Source: Silene conica (taxonomy: Eukaryota > Streptophyta > Magnoliopsida > Caryophyllales > Caryophyllaceae). From it: a stretch of DNA of 64,000 nucleotides. The DNA lies in the NCBI GenBank assembly GCA_029255685.2, contig CM055316.2, forward strand, positions 73,299,237 through 73,363,236, written 5' to 3'. Within the stretch, counting starts at the first letter, position 1, and the number at the start of each line of letters is the position of its first letter. Positions 43,888 to 54,211 of this stretch are shown here, in pieces. The notes under the pieces were generated by a model. It was not told the DNA's origin and ran no database searches. It saw only the letters and a program-made list of their open reading frames with translations. The translations under genes were made by a program, and so were the position numbers.

Positions 43888-45097
43888 GGGTTTATAGTTT
43901 GATGCATTTCTCGACTCAATTTTGTGAGTACCTACTTAACTGGGGCTGACGACCAAAACTGGCTATCACGTATACCTGAGGGTGGTTAACCTGGTGTGTG
44001 TGGTTTGCAAGCTATTAGATATAAAGGCTTGGGTGTCAACAACTTGATTTGATGATTTTGATACGGTTTTAATTTAGCGGAGGTGACGTACACCGGATTG
44101 TTGACTCTCTTAGCTTGTAACTTGTTGTGTTTGTAGGTTGAGAGATCAGCAGGTGAAGAGGAAAGAATGGAAGCTGGAGGAGTTAATCTTAGTGATTTCC
44201 TATCAGATGCGCCTTTAACACCCAGATCAATAGGTAAACATTACTCTGCATTTCACTATTGAAAAATACACAAAATCCTAACAAACTTCCATATTAGTGT
44301 CATCGTTGAGCTGTGCTACTAAAATATATATATATATACCAAAATCCTACCTATGCCTTATCTCTGAAAGTGCTCGTCCCTGCTCTTTCATGATCCTGAC
44401 CTTTTATCTTTTATATATATATATATAATAATAATTAGAATATCTGTAATAGCTTAGAAGTTTCACATAAAACTATATAAGAGCCAAAAGTCCATCTACT
44501 TTACTCTTTTGATGAATCTTTCTTCTCTTTGTTTATACCCCAGTTGCCACTGCCCTCTTGTTGATTCACAACCATTCATTCAAGTCGTTAGGATGTTGAC
44601 CCGCGTGTTGTGGGACGTCCTTCCCATCTCTCATTGCACTATGATTCCATGCCTTAACCTTACTATTGCAGCTCCCCGAATAGATTTACTGACATTTTCA
44701 ACAGAAGTCGAGTTAAAAGGACCACTTGTTCCTTGCATACTCATCGGATCACCAGTAGGTGGGATAAACATCATTTCATTTCTTTCTGACATTGAGTCAA
44801 AATTTTCGCCATTATCAGGAGGATTCATCGAGAAATTGCCATTAGAAGAATTCGGGTTCAGGTACATCTACTGGCATTGAGTCTATGTACTTCACTGTGT
44901 CATTTAATTCATGCAACCAAATAGGATATGCTCAAGCATTTACATACAAAAGGCTTAACTAACCAAAAATAATTCAAGTTTGATGAAAAGTAAGAGAGTT
45001 AAACTGACATGCCTCGTAGCTAGGATGAAATACAGGTGCTTCTTTGAGATCATAAGTCCATGCTCCAGCTGGAATTGGCATATCAGCTTCTTCTTTG

Positions 45098-45310
45098 AGA
45101 TCCCTTGGTGAAATTAAGAAGGATGATGAGGCTGTTACTGTCTACGTTAAAGTTGGTGAGAAGAAGCTGGTTTTGGCCATTCTAAGCAAGAAAACCCCTC
45201 AGGTACCATTTGATTTGGTCTTCGATGGAGATTTTGAGATTTCTCACAATTGGAAGAATGGAAGCATTCATCTCATGGGATACCAGAATGAATCTATGGA
45301 ATCATATCCT
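45098..45310 (+). pseudogene. HD2-type histone deacetylase fragment (N-terminal domain)
   Basis: The translation LGEIKKDD, VKVGEKKLVLAILS, FDLVFDGDFEISHNWKNGSI matches the conserved N-terminal region of plant-specific HD2 (HDT) nucleolar histone deacetylases, which reads SLGE, VKVG, LVLG-LS and FDLVFDKEFELSH in known members. The very N-terminal catalytic MEFWG start is missing. A second piece lies at 46021-46071. Confidence 0.75.
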
Positions 45311-46020
45311 TTTTCACATGTCTTGCTTACTTGCATTCACTTTTCTTCCATTCCAAGGGCTGTTCGTCGCTTTAATATTTATTTGCAGCTTTTTTAGAAC
45401 CCTTCAAATTTTACGTAGTTGCTCATATATGTATAATTTTCTCTCTTTCATTCACATTTTTCTTAGAAACTAAAACCTCTTCTATTTCTCCTAAAACCTA
45501 ATCAAATTTCTCTCAAAGGAATTTCCGTCAAAAGCTTCAATTGTAAGAGAGACGATCTTTCAATAAATTATTAAGAGACCATTCTTTTGTACATGTACCA
45601 ACTTATTTACATAATAAATGTACTTATTTTATCTCAGGAGACCTACTGATCAAATTGAGGTGGATTAAATTCATTTAATTGTTTGTCATTAATTATTGTT
45701 TTCAACTAGGATTTTTCAATTAGGTGTTTTGGGTTAGGAATTTTGGTTGGGTTTAAATTAGTATTTTCAATTTTCAATTAGCCATTGCTCTTTCAGTTAA
45801 ATTATGATTTAAAAATTTTAATTAGCCATAATTCATACAATTAAGTAAACTGTAGTTCATTATTGTTTGGCTTCCTTGACTCCGGTTTTGGCTGCTGCCT
45901 CCTGGTGTTCACTGAATTGGATGGTAAGTTGTTTAATGTAGCTATTTAGTTTCCTCATATTCAACGCATATTGATTTTAGATTGCAATGCTAATTTTATC
46001 TCCCTACCACTTGCTTTCAG

Positions 46021-46071
46021 ATTCTTCTGATGAAGAATTGGAAGATGATGTCCCAATTGCAAAGGAGAATG
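46021..46071 (+). pseudogene. HD2-like acidic exon fragment
   Basis: After a good acceptor (TTGCTTTCAG) the frame reads DSSDEELEDDVPIAKENG, the kind of acidic segment that follows the N-terminal domain in HD2 proteins. Placement 0.7 kb downstream of the other HD2 piece supports common origin. Confidence 0.5.
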
Positions 46072-46158
46072 GTAGATACTTTGACTGATAACTCCGTGTT
46101 TGTTAGGATTTTGTGTATGACAGGTGAGTAAGATGTCCCACTTGCTTTTAGAGGACAG

Positions 46159-46320
46159 GTGAGTAAGACAGTAATAGAAGGCGTGGGTGGCAACTGTGCT
46201 GCTGCAGCCGCGACTATGTTAGCTGAGCTAGCCATTGCTCGTGGTAGCCGAGACAATATTAGTGTCATCGTTGTTCAACTCCGTGACTTTGATGCCAATT
46301 CCAGCTCTTTTACTAAATGA
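46159..46320 (+). pseudogene. C-terminal exon of a PP2C protein phosphatase
   Basis: The 54-codon frame reads VSKTVIEGVGGNCAAAAATM, then LAELAIARGSRDNISVIVVQ, and ends SSSFTK before TGA. The RGS-x-DNIS-VIVV box with its metal-binding Asp is the last conserved motif of PP2C phosphatases. No other PP2C motif is present, so it is a captured terminal exon. Confidence 0.7.
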
Positions 46321-47951
46321 ACACTCCCAACTTATGTCTATCACTCGCTCAGTCTCATCAGATGAATTCAGCTAAACAACAGCAGCATAATCAGCACTTA
46401 AATTTCTTAAGCATTGTATATTTTTGTATTTGTTATTTAGAATAATTACAAAAATGATGTAAGAATCTCTTGTGGAAATATACATTTGAGAGTTATTATA
46501 TTTAAGTAACTTGTTTAAATAATTTCATTTGAAAAAAAAAAAAAAAATTTTTTTTTTTTTTTTAATACCTATTTGCGGCGTTTTTCTCAAAAAACGCCTC
46601 AAATAGATGACCTATTTGCGGCGTTTTTTTAGAAAAACGCCTCAAATAGCCTTTTCTATTTGCGGCGTTTTTTTAGAAAAACGCCTCAAATAACCCCTTA
46701 TTTGCGGCGTTTTTTTTTTCGCCTCAAATAACTTTTCTATTTGCGGCCCCCTTATTTGCTGCTACACTAAAAACGCCGCAAATGACCTCATTTTTGACGC
46801 CTCAAATAAGCATTTTTCTACTAGTGACACCACCAGGAGCCACCATAACGACCACCGCGGCAAGTGCAAACAGCCTGCTCAGGCGCGTTTTACTCTGTTT
46901 TCCAGTACCCTATATGTAACAGCCGTGTTTTCCCTTCCCTGCGAACACCTCTCCAGCCACCAACACCACCACCTAACTCCACCTTCGACTTCTCTCACAC
47001 CCCACGACGCTATTGGTGGTAACCACCAGACCAGACACCCCACAACCGCCTCAAATAGCCGCCACCAAATGGCTCCACGTGACCCTGCTCACCCCTGTTC
47101 TCCCTTGTTTCCCTCTGAAAAGCCGACCTTAAACCATCGGTTACTGGTGGTGCTCGGCCACCACACGACACCCATAGCAACCCAAAACCATCTACCCATA
47201 TCCTATATCGACTACCCAAGACTCGTATCAAGACACAACGAAAACAGTTCGGAAAAAAAAACAATATAAAACTCGAACAGAGTACACTTCGAAGGTCTGA
47301 CTTACAGTGATAATGGTGAGCGATGAAGATGATGACAAAGGTGACTGATTTCCCTAGTCCTTCCTCAAACCCACGCCTCTCTTTCTGAATTAGGGTTTTT
47401 GTCTTTTCAATTTACGGAAGTTGTATGAGGGTGTGATATGTCGTGTAACAGTATAGGGTAAGGTAGGGTTTGATATTATTTTGTTTGCTTCGTTTCCCTC
47501 ACCCTAGACCCGAGTCCAACACGCATCTCAAGACGCTTACACGCCGTTCTCGACTCACCACTTAAAATTACAAGTCCATACGTAAAATTAATTATACTAA
47601 TAATAACAATATAAAATTATTAGCATTTACGTAAAAATATATATAAAATTAGGATTTAAATACTTTTACGACTTAAATAAAAAAACCAGTTTAGATGAGA
47701 AATAAATAGAAAATAAGAAATATATTTAATTATAAATATTTTATCAAAATTAAAGGAAATACGAACGAATGTCATTTTATGGAATAATTATCAAATATGA
47801 AATCATTATGAAATACGAAATAATCGTAGAAATACTATTTATAAAATAATAACAATTTATGTAAAAATACTTCATAAACATTCCATTCGAAATACTTGTA
47901 TAAAACATGGTTTGACTGCCGTTGACCGAGGCTAAAATACAAGGTATTACA

Positions 47952-48943
47952 GTCTCCCCTCCTTAAAATGAACTTCGTCCCGAAGTTCGCCATCCCGTAA
48001 CGATAAGGAAACACGTAACAAGCATGAAACAATCACAAGTAGCAGTTATACAAGTACCCAAAAAAAGCGAAATGTTACATTCTATCCCCCTTAAGAAACT
48101 TTGTCCCCAAAGTTTAACATACAACAGTAAAACATGACACTTAAAGAACTACAAAATAACATATAACAGAAGTAATTAGGATTTTCAAGTATATATTCAA
48201 ACAATCACGACATACCAATTTGCCATGTCATAACAACTAGTCATATCATGAATCATTAAGATTTTACAATCCTATCCTCCTTAAAACATGGTTACGTCCT
48301 CGTAACCCCATTATAAAACTCCACATCGAATACTCAAAAACATCACTGAAACAATAGTCACAGTAGTCACAATCATCTGACAAGTGAATTACTCTATGCT
48401 GGGCAACTAGCATTCGGTTTTAAAGCAACAAAACATACTTGTCAGTTGCATGCTACGCAGTAACAAAATCACGGTAAGTAGACGCATAATTAACACATTT
48501 ACATTAGTGTAGACAATCAGCTAACTCATGGTTCATACTTGACAATTAACACATTTCATATTAGAAATCATATTATATTCGTAGGATCATGTTTGTACGC
48601 ACACAAGTTTTAGAAAAGACATTGGCCAAAATTTCAATTAATGTAATAACATTTGTATAAAAGAACTACTTTATATATAACCCACCGAAACAAATAAGAT
48701 TATATTATCACCTAGTAAGGTTCATATTCATATCATATGCCTACTATTCATGTTACTAATGTCATAACAGGATATCACGTGGTTATATCACATAACTCAT
48801 ATTTGATTAAACTTTGATATTGAAAACTTACATAACTTACAATTTCAGCAATGATACATCATGCGGCAACTTTCAAAAATCATAGTTAAATAACAGCTTA
48901 GCTATTTTGCGAGCTATATAGTTTTTAGAAAAATATAAGGGAT
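47952..48943 (-). mobile_element. 3' internal tail of the minus-strand element with three stacked LTR-boundary signatures
   Basis: Three blocks (47946-47990, 48074-48120, 48262-48308), read on the minus strand, each show a hairpin, a TTAAGGRGG-type polypurine stretch and TGTAA, the hallmark of a Tekay-type internal/LTR border. Only the first leads into a recognised LTR. The rest is AT-rich with no coding frame. The second and third blocks lie in the tandem duplication and recur at about 52385-52430 and 52573-52620. Confidence 0.6.
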
Positions 48944-49128
48944 TGTTATGAAATATTATAATAAAATTTTATATGGATGTCCATATCTTATAATATCTTA
49001 GAGTGTTTTATCTTATGGAAACTCTATCTCATTGTATATGTATATATACCTCTTATAATGGAATGAGAACCTACTTTTGTCTCTCTTACTTTCTCTCTAT
49101 AATTCTCTCTTGTCTTTATTTCACAACA
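48944..49128 (+). repeat. Short Copia-like LTR
   Basis: A 185-bp block starting TGTTATGAAATATT and ending TTATTTCACAACA, followed at once by CGTTATCAGCACGAG (49129-49143). This is a primer-binding-type sequence common to plant Copia elements. A TATA-like TATATATACCTC lies inside. A second, almost identical copy at 53255-53439 comes from the 4.3-kb tandem duplication, not from being the other LTR of the element. Confidence 0.65.
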
Positions 49129-49900
49129 CGTTATCAGCACGAGTCTCTACGCTAATTTTTTGAACTTATTGAAAAGAGGTATTCTCCAATACAAACATCG
49201 TAAAAATAATAATAATCAAAAAAAAAAATGAAGTAACTAGTGGTCTAGTTACGTAACAAAATCAAGTACAATTGCTTGCTTGATAAGTTTTGATTTCTTA
49301 CCCCTCGTATTTGCGGTTATCGAATATAACAAGAAGACCGGGAAGCCATTGGAATTGGTAAAGATCGACAAGGTTGGTAAAGATCGGCAAGGGTGAGTAT
49401 AAGGTGGTAACCGAATTTATAATTTTTATATGCATTCATTATTTAAAATTTTAATAATCAAAAGGTTCATATTAGACCTATTCTACTATTCTCAATTGAA
49501 TAAGGTACGTTTTCTTGCACATGTTATATTGGTTAATTGTAAAACTATAATTATGATTTTGGTATGTATAGTCTATTAAAAGGGTCTTATAATGTGTATG
49601 AGATTATTATATCAGTTGGGTAAAATATCATATTATTATGGAATTGGAATTTCATAGGAAATACCTTTTTCGACATATCAATATCATAAAACTTTGGATT
49701 TGGAAGTTCCAAAAGATTTATTTTACAATGATGAGGGATATGTCCATATATTATGACTTTGACTTCAAATTCAAAGTTTTAAAGGGTGTAAATTTAACAT
49801 CGTCTCATAAGGGAGATATGTTTATATTATGACTTTGACCTGAAGTTCAAAGTTTTAAAGGGTGTAAATTTAACACTGTCTCATAAGGGATATATGTTTA
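49129..49900 (+). mobile_element. 5' internal part of the Copia-like element
   Basis: Leader sequence after the primer binding site, with AAGAAGACCGGGAAGCC near 49330. No gag frame of useful length; the open frame 49638-49832 is AT-rich and recurs only by duplication. The Tekay-1b LTR begins at 49901, so the rest of this element lies elsewhere. Confidence 0.45.
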
Positions 49901-52170
49901 TGTAACATCCCGTATTTTCGTAAAATCTAATTTAAGCGTTTTAAATTATTTTATGTAATAAAATAATATTTTAATAATTTATTTCGAAAGATTTAATTTA
50001 ATAAGTAAGATCCGTCTTAAGAACCTCAAGTCCTTAAGACGAATACGAACTTGGCAAGGTTTAATTCCCGACTTAAATATCCGTTCAAGTATCCTAACCC
50101 GTTTTATTTATTACGGAAAGGACAATTACTTAAACCCCTAAAATCACATATGTCGACATAATCATCCCCTTCACAACATTTCCACTGTAAACTCCATTTC
50201 TCCTAAAACCTCCATAAACATCATCTTCTTTTGAGCTTTTCTTCATCATCCGGTACTCGAATCGAGGTAACAACGACATTTTCGGAATCCTCATTCGATT
50301 CCCAAGCCATCTATCACTTTCTTTTCGTAAATCCTTAAACTCGAAATCTGGCCTGTTTTACATAAATTCCGTTTTGATGCTCTTAAACCCGTTTTTCGTG
50401 TTTGTAGGTGAAGGATTGGACAACCCGGACATCGATAGCTACATAGTTGAGGAGGATCTTTAGCCGGACTAGCTTGAAAGGTGACGATAATGAGAAACTC
50501 GGCCTTTATGTGTAAATTAGCACTTTTGTTGTGTTTCTTGTGTTGGTTTCTGATTTTGTTAATGTTCATTGTTCAAAGGACTTAGTAATATGTTTAGGAT
50601 GTTTGATAGGTGAAGAATTCATGCTTTAAAGTGTTGTTATATGTTCATAAGCATATTTTCAGTTTTTCGCATTTTGCGACGGATACTTATTAAATTCATT
50701 TGAGGATTGTTATGGGACTTACTTGCTGATAGATTAGTAGTATTTGGTGTTTGATATTGTTGTGTAAACATCACATGAATCGTTGTGTAAGTTTTGGTGT
50801 CGAATGATTGAGTTTTGAAGAAGGCTGAAATCGCGATTTTCGTATCAGGCTCTCTGAGCCGGTCGACCGACCGGCCACCGGTCGACCGGCTGGGAGCGCA
50901 TCCTTGTGTTTTTCGTATTTTTAAGATTTTGGCCTTAGGACTGCCAGCCGGCCGACCGGCTGGTAGTCATTGTTGCATTGAGGGTGTTTGCGAAGAATAT
51001 AGGATAGAAGGGGAGCCCAGCCGGCAGACCGGCCGCCTGCCAGCCGGCCGAGAGTGTATGTGGGTTGGTGTACGAATTAGTAAAGGCTAGGGAAATGGGG
51101 GTCCCAGCCGGCCGACCGACTGCCTGCCGACCGGCTGGGAGTCCTTTGTGTTGTCGTTGTTTTTAAAAGCAAGAAAAGAAGGATGGGTTACCAGCCGGTG
51201 GACCGGCTGCCGGCCGACCGGCTGGGAACCCCTGTAGCATATTTTGAATTCGTAATTCATTTGTATCTTTCAAACGGTTAATCGGTTTTGGTTGAAACTC
51301 GTTTTGTGTACCTTTGGCATGTATTTGAGGTCCCTGGAGGATGGGCAACATTATATTGGGTTCGGGAATGGAGTAAGGATAGAGACCCCCCGGTCGGGTA
51401 ACCGAAAGGGAAACCGGCTCTCCCTCAACTTAGTTCCCGGGGTCAATTAAGTGTTGATTAGGAGTTAAGAAAAATAGAACTATGGATTAGTTCATAGACT
51501 TTGGTTGACATTGTATTGATGCGTATTAAGTTATGCCTTAAGCTGGCCTCTGAACTTAATACGTGAGTTGTTTGTCATATATGGGGATATGCCTTAAATT
51601 GGCCTCTGAGCCCTATATGTGTATGTTTGTCGTGTCTGGAACATGCCTTAAGCTGGCCTCTGAGTTCAGACATGTGTGATAGTGATCGCGTTGGAACATG
51701 CCTTAAGTTGGCCTCTGAGTCTGACGAGTAGAGCAGCTGCACAACGGGGTAGCTAAGGAACTGACACCTTGCCCGGGGTGCAGATGTTTGGTGCTAGAAC
51801 ATGCCTTAAGCTGGCCTCTGAGTTTAGTACCTTGTGATGTGGTGAAGGGACATGCCTTAAGCTGGCCTCTGAGTCCTTTACTTTTGGATGCTAGTCTATG
51901 CCTTAAGTTGGCCGCTGAGTCTAGTGTCTTGCTGATTGGCAGGTCCATGCCTTAAGTTGGCCTCTGAGTCCTTGCTTGCTGAATGTGTTGGTGTTTAGGT
52001 TATGTCTTAAGTTGACCGCTGAACCTTTACACTTGCTGAATGTTTTGGTATTAGGTTATGTCTTAAGTTGACCGCTGAACCTTTTACTTGCTGAACTTAT
52101 CTGCTTGCCTTGAGTTGGTACGTGTCAGATATAGTTATTGATAAGGATGTGTAAATGTATATTTGTTTGA
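49901..52170 (+). repeat. Truncated duplicate of the Tekay-1b 5' LTR
   Basis: Nearly identical to 54212-56480, with offset 4311 falling to 4310 after a one-base indel in a G run near 51105. It ends at TTTGTTTGA, short of the normal LTR end by about 650 bp. It has the same left flank, including GTTTA before the first base, so it arose by tandem duplication, not by a second insertion. Confidence 0.92.
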
Positions 52171-52310
52171 CGAGTAACATGCCTTAAGTTGGCCTCTGAG
52201 TCTGACGAGTAGAGCAGCTGCACAACGGGGTAGCTAAGGAACTGACACCTTGCCCGGGGTGCAGATGTTTGGTGCTAGAACATGCCTTAAGCTGGCCTCT
52301 GAGTTTAGTA
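52171..52310 (+). repeat. Patched junction of the tandem duplication
   Basis: After a 5-base filler (CGAGT), 52176-52310 repeats 51695-51829 of the same LTR (two hairpin-array units and the spacer between them). At GTA it then switches to the flank sequence ACGATAAGG that normally follows GTA at 47998-48000. Both switches occur at 3-base or so microhomologies. Confidence 0.85.
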
Positions 52311-54211
52311 ACGATAAGGAAACACGTAACAAGCATGAAACAATCACAAGTAGCAGTTATACAAGTACCCAAAAGAAGCGAAATGTTACATTTTATCCCC
52401 CTTAAGAAACTTTGTCCCCAAAGTTTAACATACAACAGTAAAACATGACACTTAAAGAACTACAAAATAACATATAACAGAAGTAATTAGGATTTTCAAG
52501 TATATATTCAAACAATCACGACATACCAATTTGCCATGTCATAACAACTAGTCATATCATGAATCATTAAGATTTTACAATCCTATCCTCCTTAAAACAT
52601 GGTTACGTCCTCGTAACCCCATTATAAAACTCCACATCGAATACTCAAAAACATCACTAAAACAATAGTCACAGTAGTCACAATCATCTGACAAGTGAAT
52701 TACTCTATGCTGGGCAACTAGCATTCGGTTTTAAAGCAACAAAACATACTTGTCAATTGCATGCTACGCAGTAACAAAATCACGGTAAGTAGACGCATAA
52801 TTAACACATTTACATTAGTGTAGACAATCAGCTAACTCATGGTTCATACTTGACAATTAACACATTTCATATTAGAAATCATATTATATTCGTAGGATCA
52901 TGTTTGTACGCACACAAGTTTTAGAAAAGACATTGGCCAAAATTTCAATTAATGTAATAACATTTGTATAAAAGAACTACTTTATATATAACCCACCGAA
53001 ACAAATAAGATTATATTATCACCTAGTAAGGTTCATATTCATATCATATGCCTACTATTCATGTTACTAATGTCATAACAGGATATCACGTGGTTATATC
53101 ACATAACTCATATTTGATTAAACTTTGATATTGAAAACTTACATAACTTACAATTTCAGCAATGATACATCATGCGACAACTTTCAAAAATCATAGTTAA
53201 ATAACAGCTTAGCTATTTTGCGAGCTATATAGTTTTTAGAAAAATATAAGGGATTGTTATGAAATATTATAGTAAAATTTTATATGGATGTCCATATCTT
53301 ATAATATCTTAGAGTGTTTTATCTTATGGAAACTCTATCTCATTGTATATGTATATATACCTCTTATAATGGAATGAGAACCTACTTTTGTCTCTCTTAC
53401 TTTCTCTCTATAATTCTCTCTTGTCTTTATTTCACAACACGTTATCAGCACGAGTCTCTACGCTAATTTTTTGAACTTATTGAAAAGAGGTATTCTCCAA
53501 TACAAACATCGTAAAAATAATAATAATCAAAAAAAAAAATGAAGTAACTAGTGGTCTAGTTACGTAACAAAATCAAGTACAATTGCTTGCTTGATAAGTT
53601 TTGATTTCTTACCCCTCGTATTTGCGGTTATCGAATATAACAAGAAGACCGGGAAGCCATTGGAATTGGTAAAGATCGACAAGGTTGGTAAAGATCGGCA
53701 AGGGTGAGTATAAGGTGGTAACCGAATTTATAATTTTTATATGCATTCATTATTTAAAATTTTAATAATCAAAAGGTTCATATTAGACCTATTCTACTAT
53801 TCTCAATTGAATAAGGTACGTTTTCTTGCACATGTTATATTGGTTAATTGTAAAACTATAATTATGATTTTGGTATGTATAGTCTATTAAAAGGGTCTTA
53901 TAATGTGTATGAGATTATTATATCAGTTGGGTAAAATATCATATTATTATGGAATTGGAATTTCATAGGAAATACCTTTTTCGACATATCAATATCATAA
54001 AACTTTGGATTTGGAAGTTCCAAAAGATTTATTTTACAATGATGAGGGATATGTCCATATATTATGACTTTGACTTCAAATTCAAAGTTTTAAAGGGTGT
54101 AAATTTAACATCGTCTCATAAGGGAGATATGTTTATATTATGACTTTGACCTGAAGTTCAAAGTTTTAAAGGGTGTAAATTTAACACTGTCTCATAAGGG
54201 ATATATGTTTA
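52311..54211 (+). repeat. Second copy of the duplicated left flank
   Basis: Repeats 48000-49900 with only a few single-base differences by eye (for example at 48347/52658 and 48864/53175). It contains the two stacked boundary signatures and the second copy of the Copia-like LTR (53255-53439) with its PBS. No gene. Confidence 0.9.

Larger units (their letters stand above)
42453..46826. mobile_element. CACTA-3, non-autonomous CACTA carrying several host gene fragments
   Basis: The 14-bp terminal inverted repeats CACTAGTAGAAAAA are flanked by the target duplication ACA (42450-42452 and 46827-46829). Subterminal regions carry TATTTGCGGCGTTTTT and its inverse many times. No transposase is present. 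The interior holds fragments resembling an HD2 histone deacetylase, a PP2C phosphatase and a LINE zf-RVT domain. It also has exon-like frames I cannot assign (44145-44234 plus; 44631-44867 minus, Asn/Ser-rich). Confidence 0.93.
40501..47951 (-). repeat. Minus-strand Tekay-like LTR, split by CACTA-3
   Basis: Read on the minus strand, a polypurine tract (GGAGGGGAGAC) at 47952-47962 is followed by TGTAATACCTTG, and the block ends GGGGGTGTTACA at 40501. Leaving out CACTA-3 and its target duplication gives 3.07 kb, close to the Tekay-1 LTR size. It is the 3' LTR of an element lying to the right on the minus strand. The sequence is AT-rich with AAT runs near 42000-42065. Not homologous by eye to the Tekay-1 LTR beyond the ends. 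Confidence 0.65.

Noticed and set aside
50291..51090. Frames of 91-92 codons conserved in three LTR copies.
   Set aside because: The conservation is due to LTR and tandem duplication; they span palindrome arrays and show no codon-type constraint.
53255..53439. The second short Copia LTR as the 3' LTR of a small element.
   Set aside because: It lies exactly 4311 bp from the first together with all flanks, so it is part of the tandem duplication.
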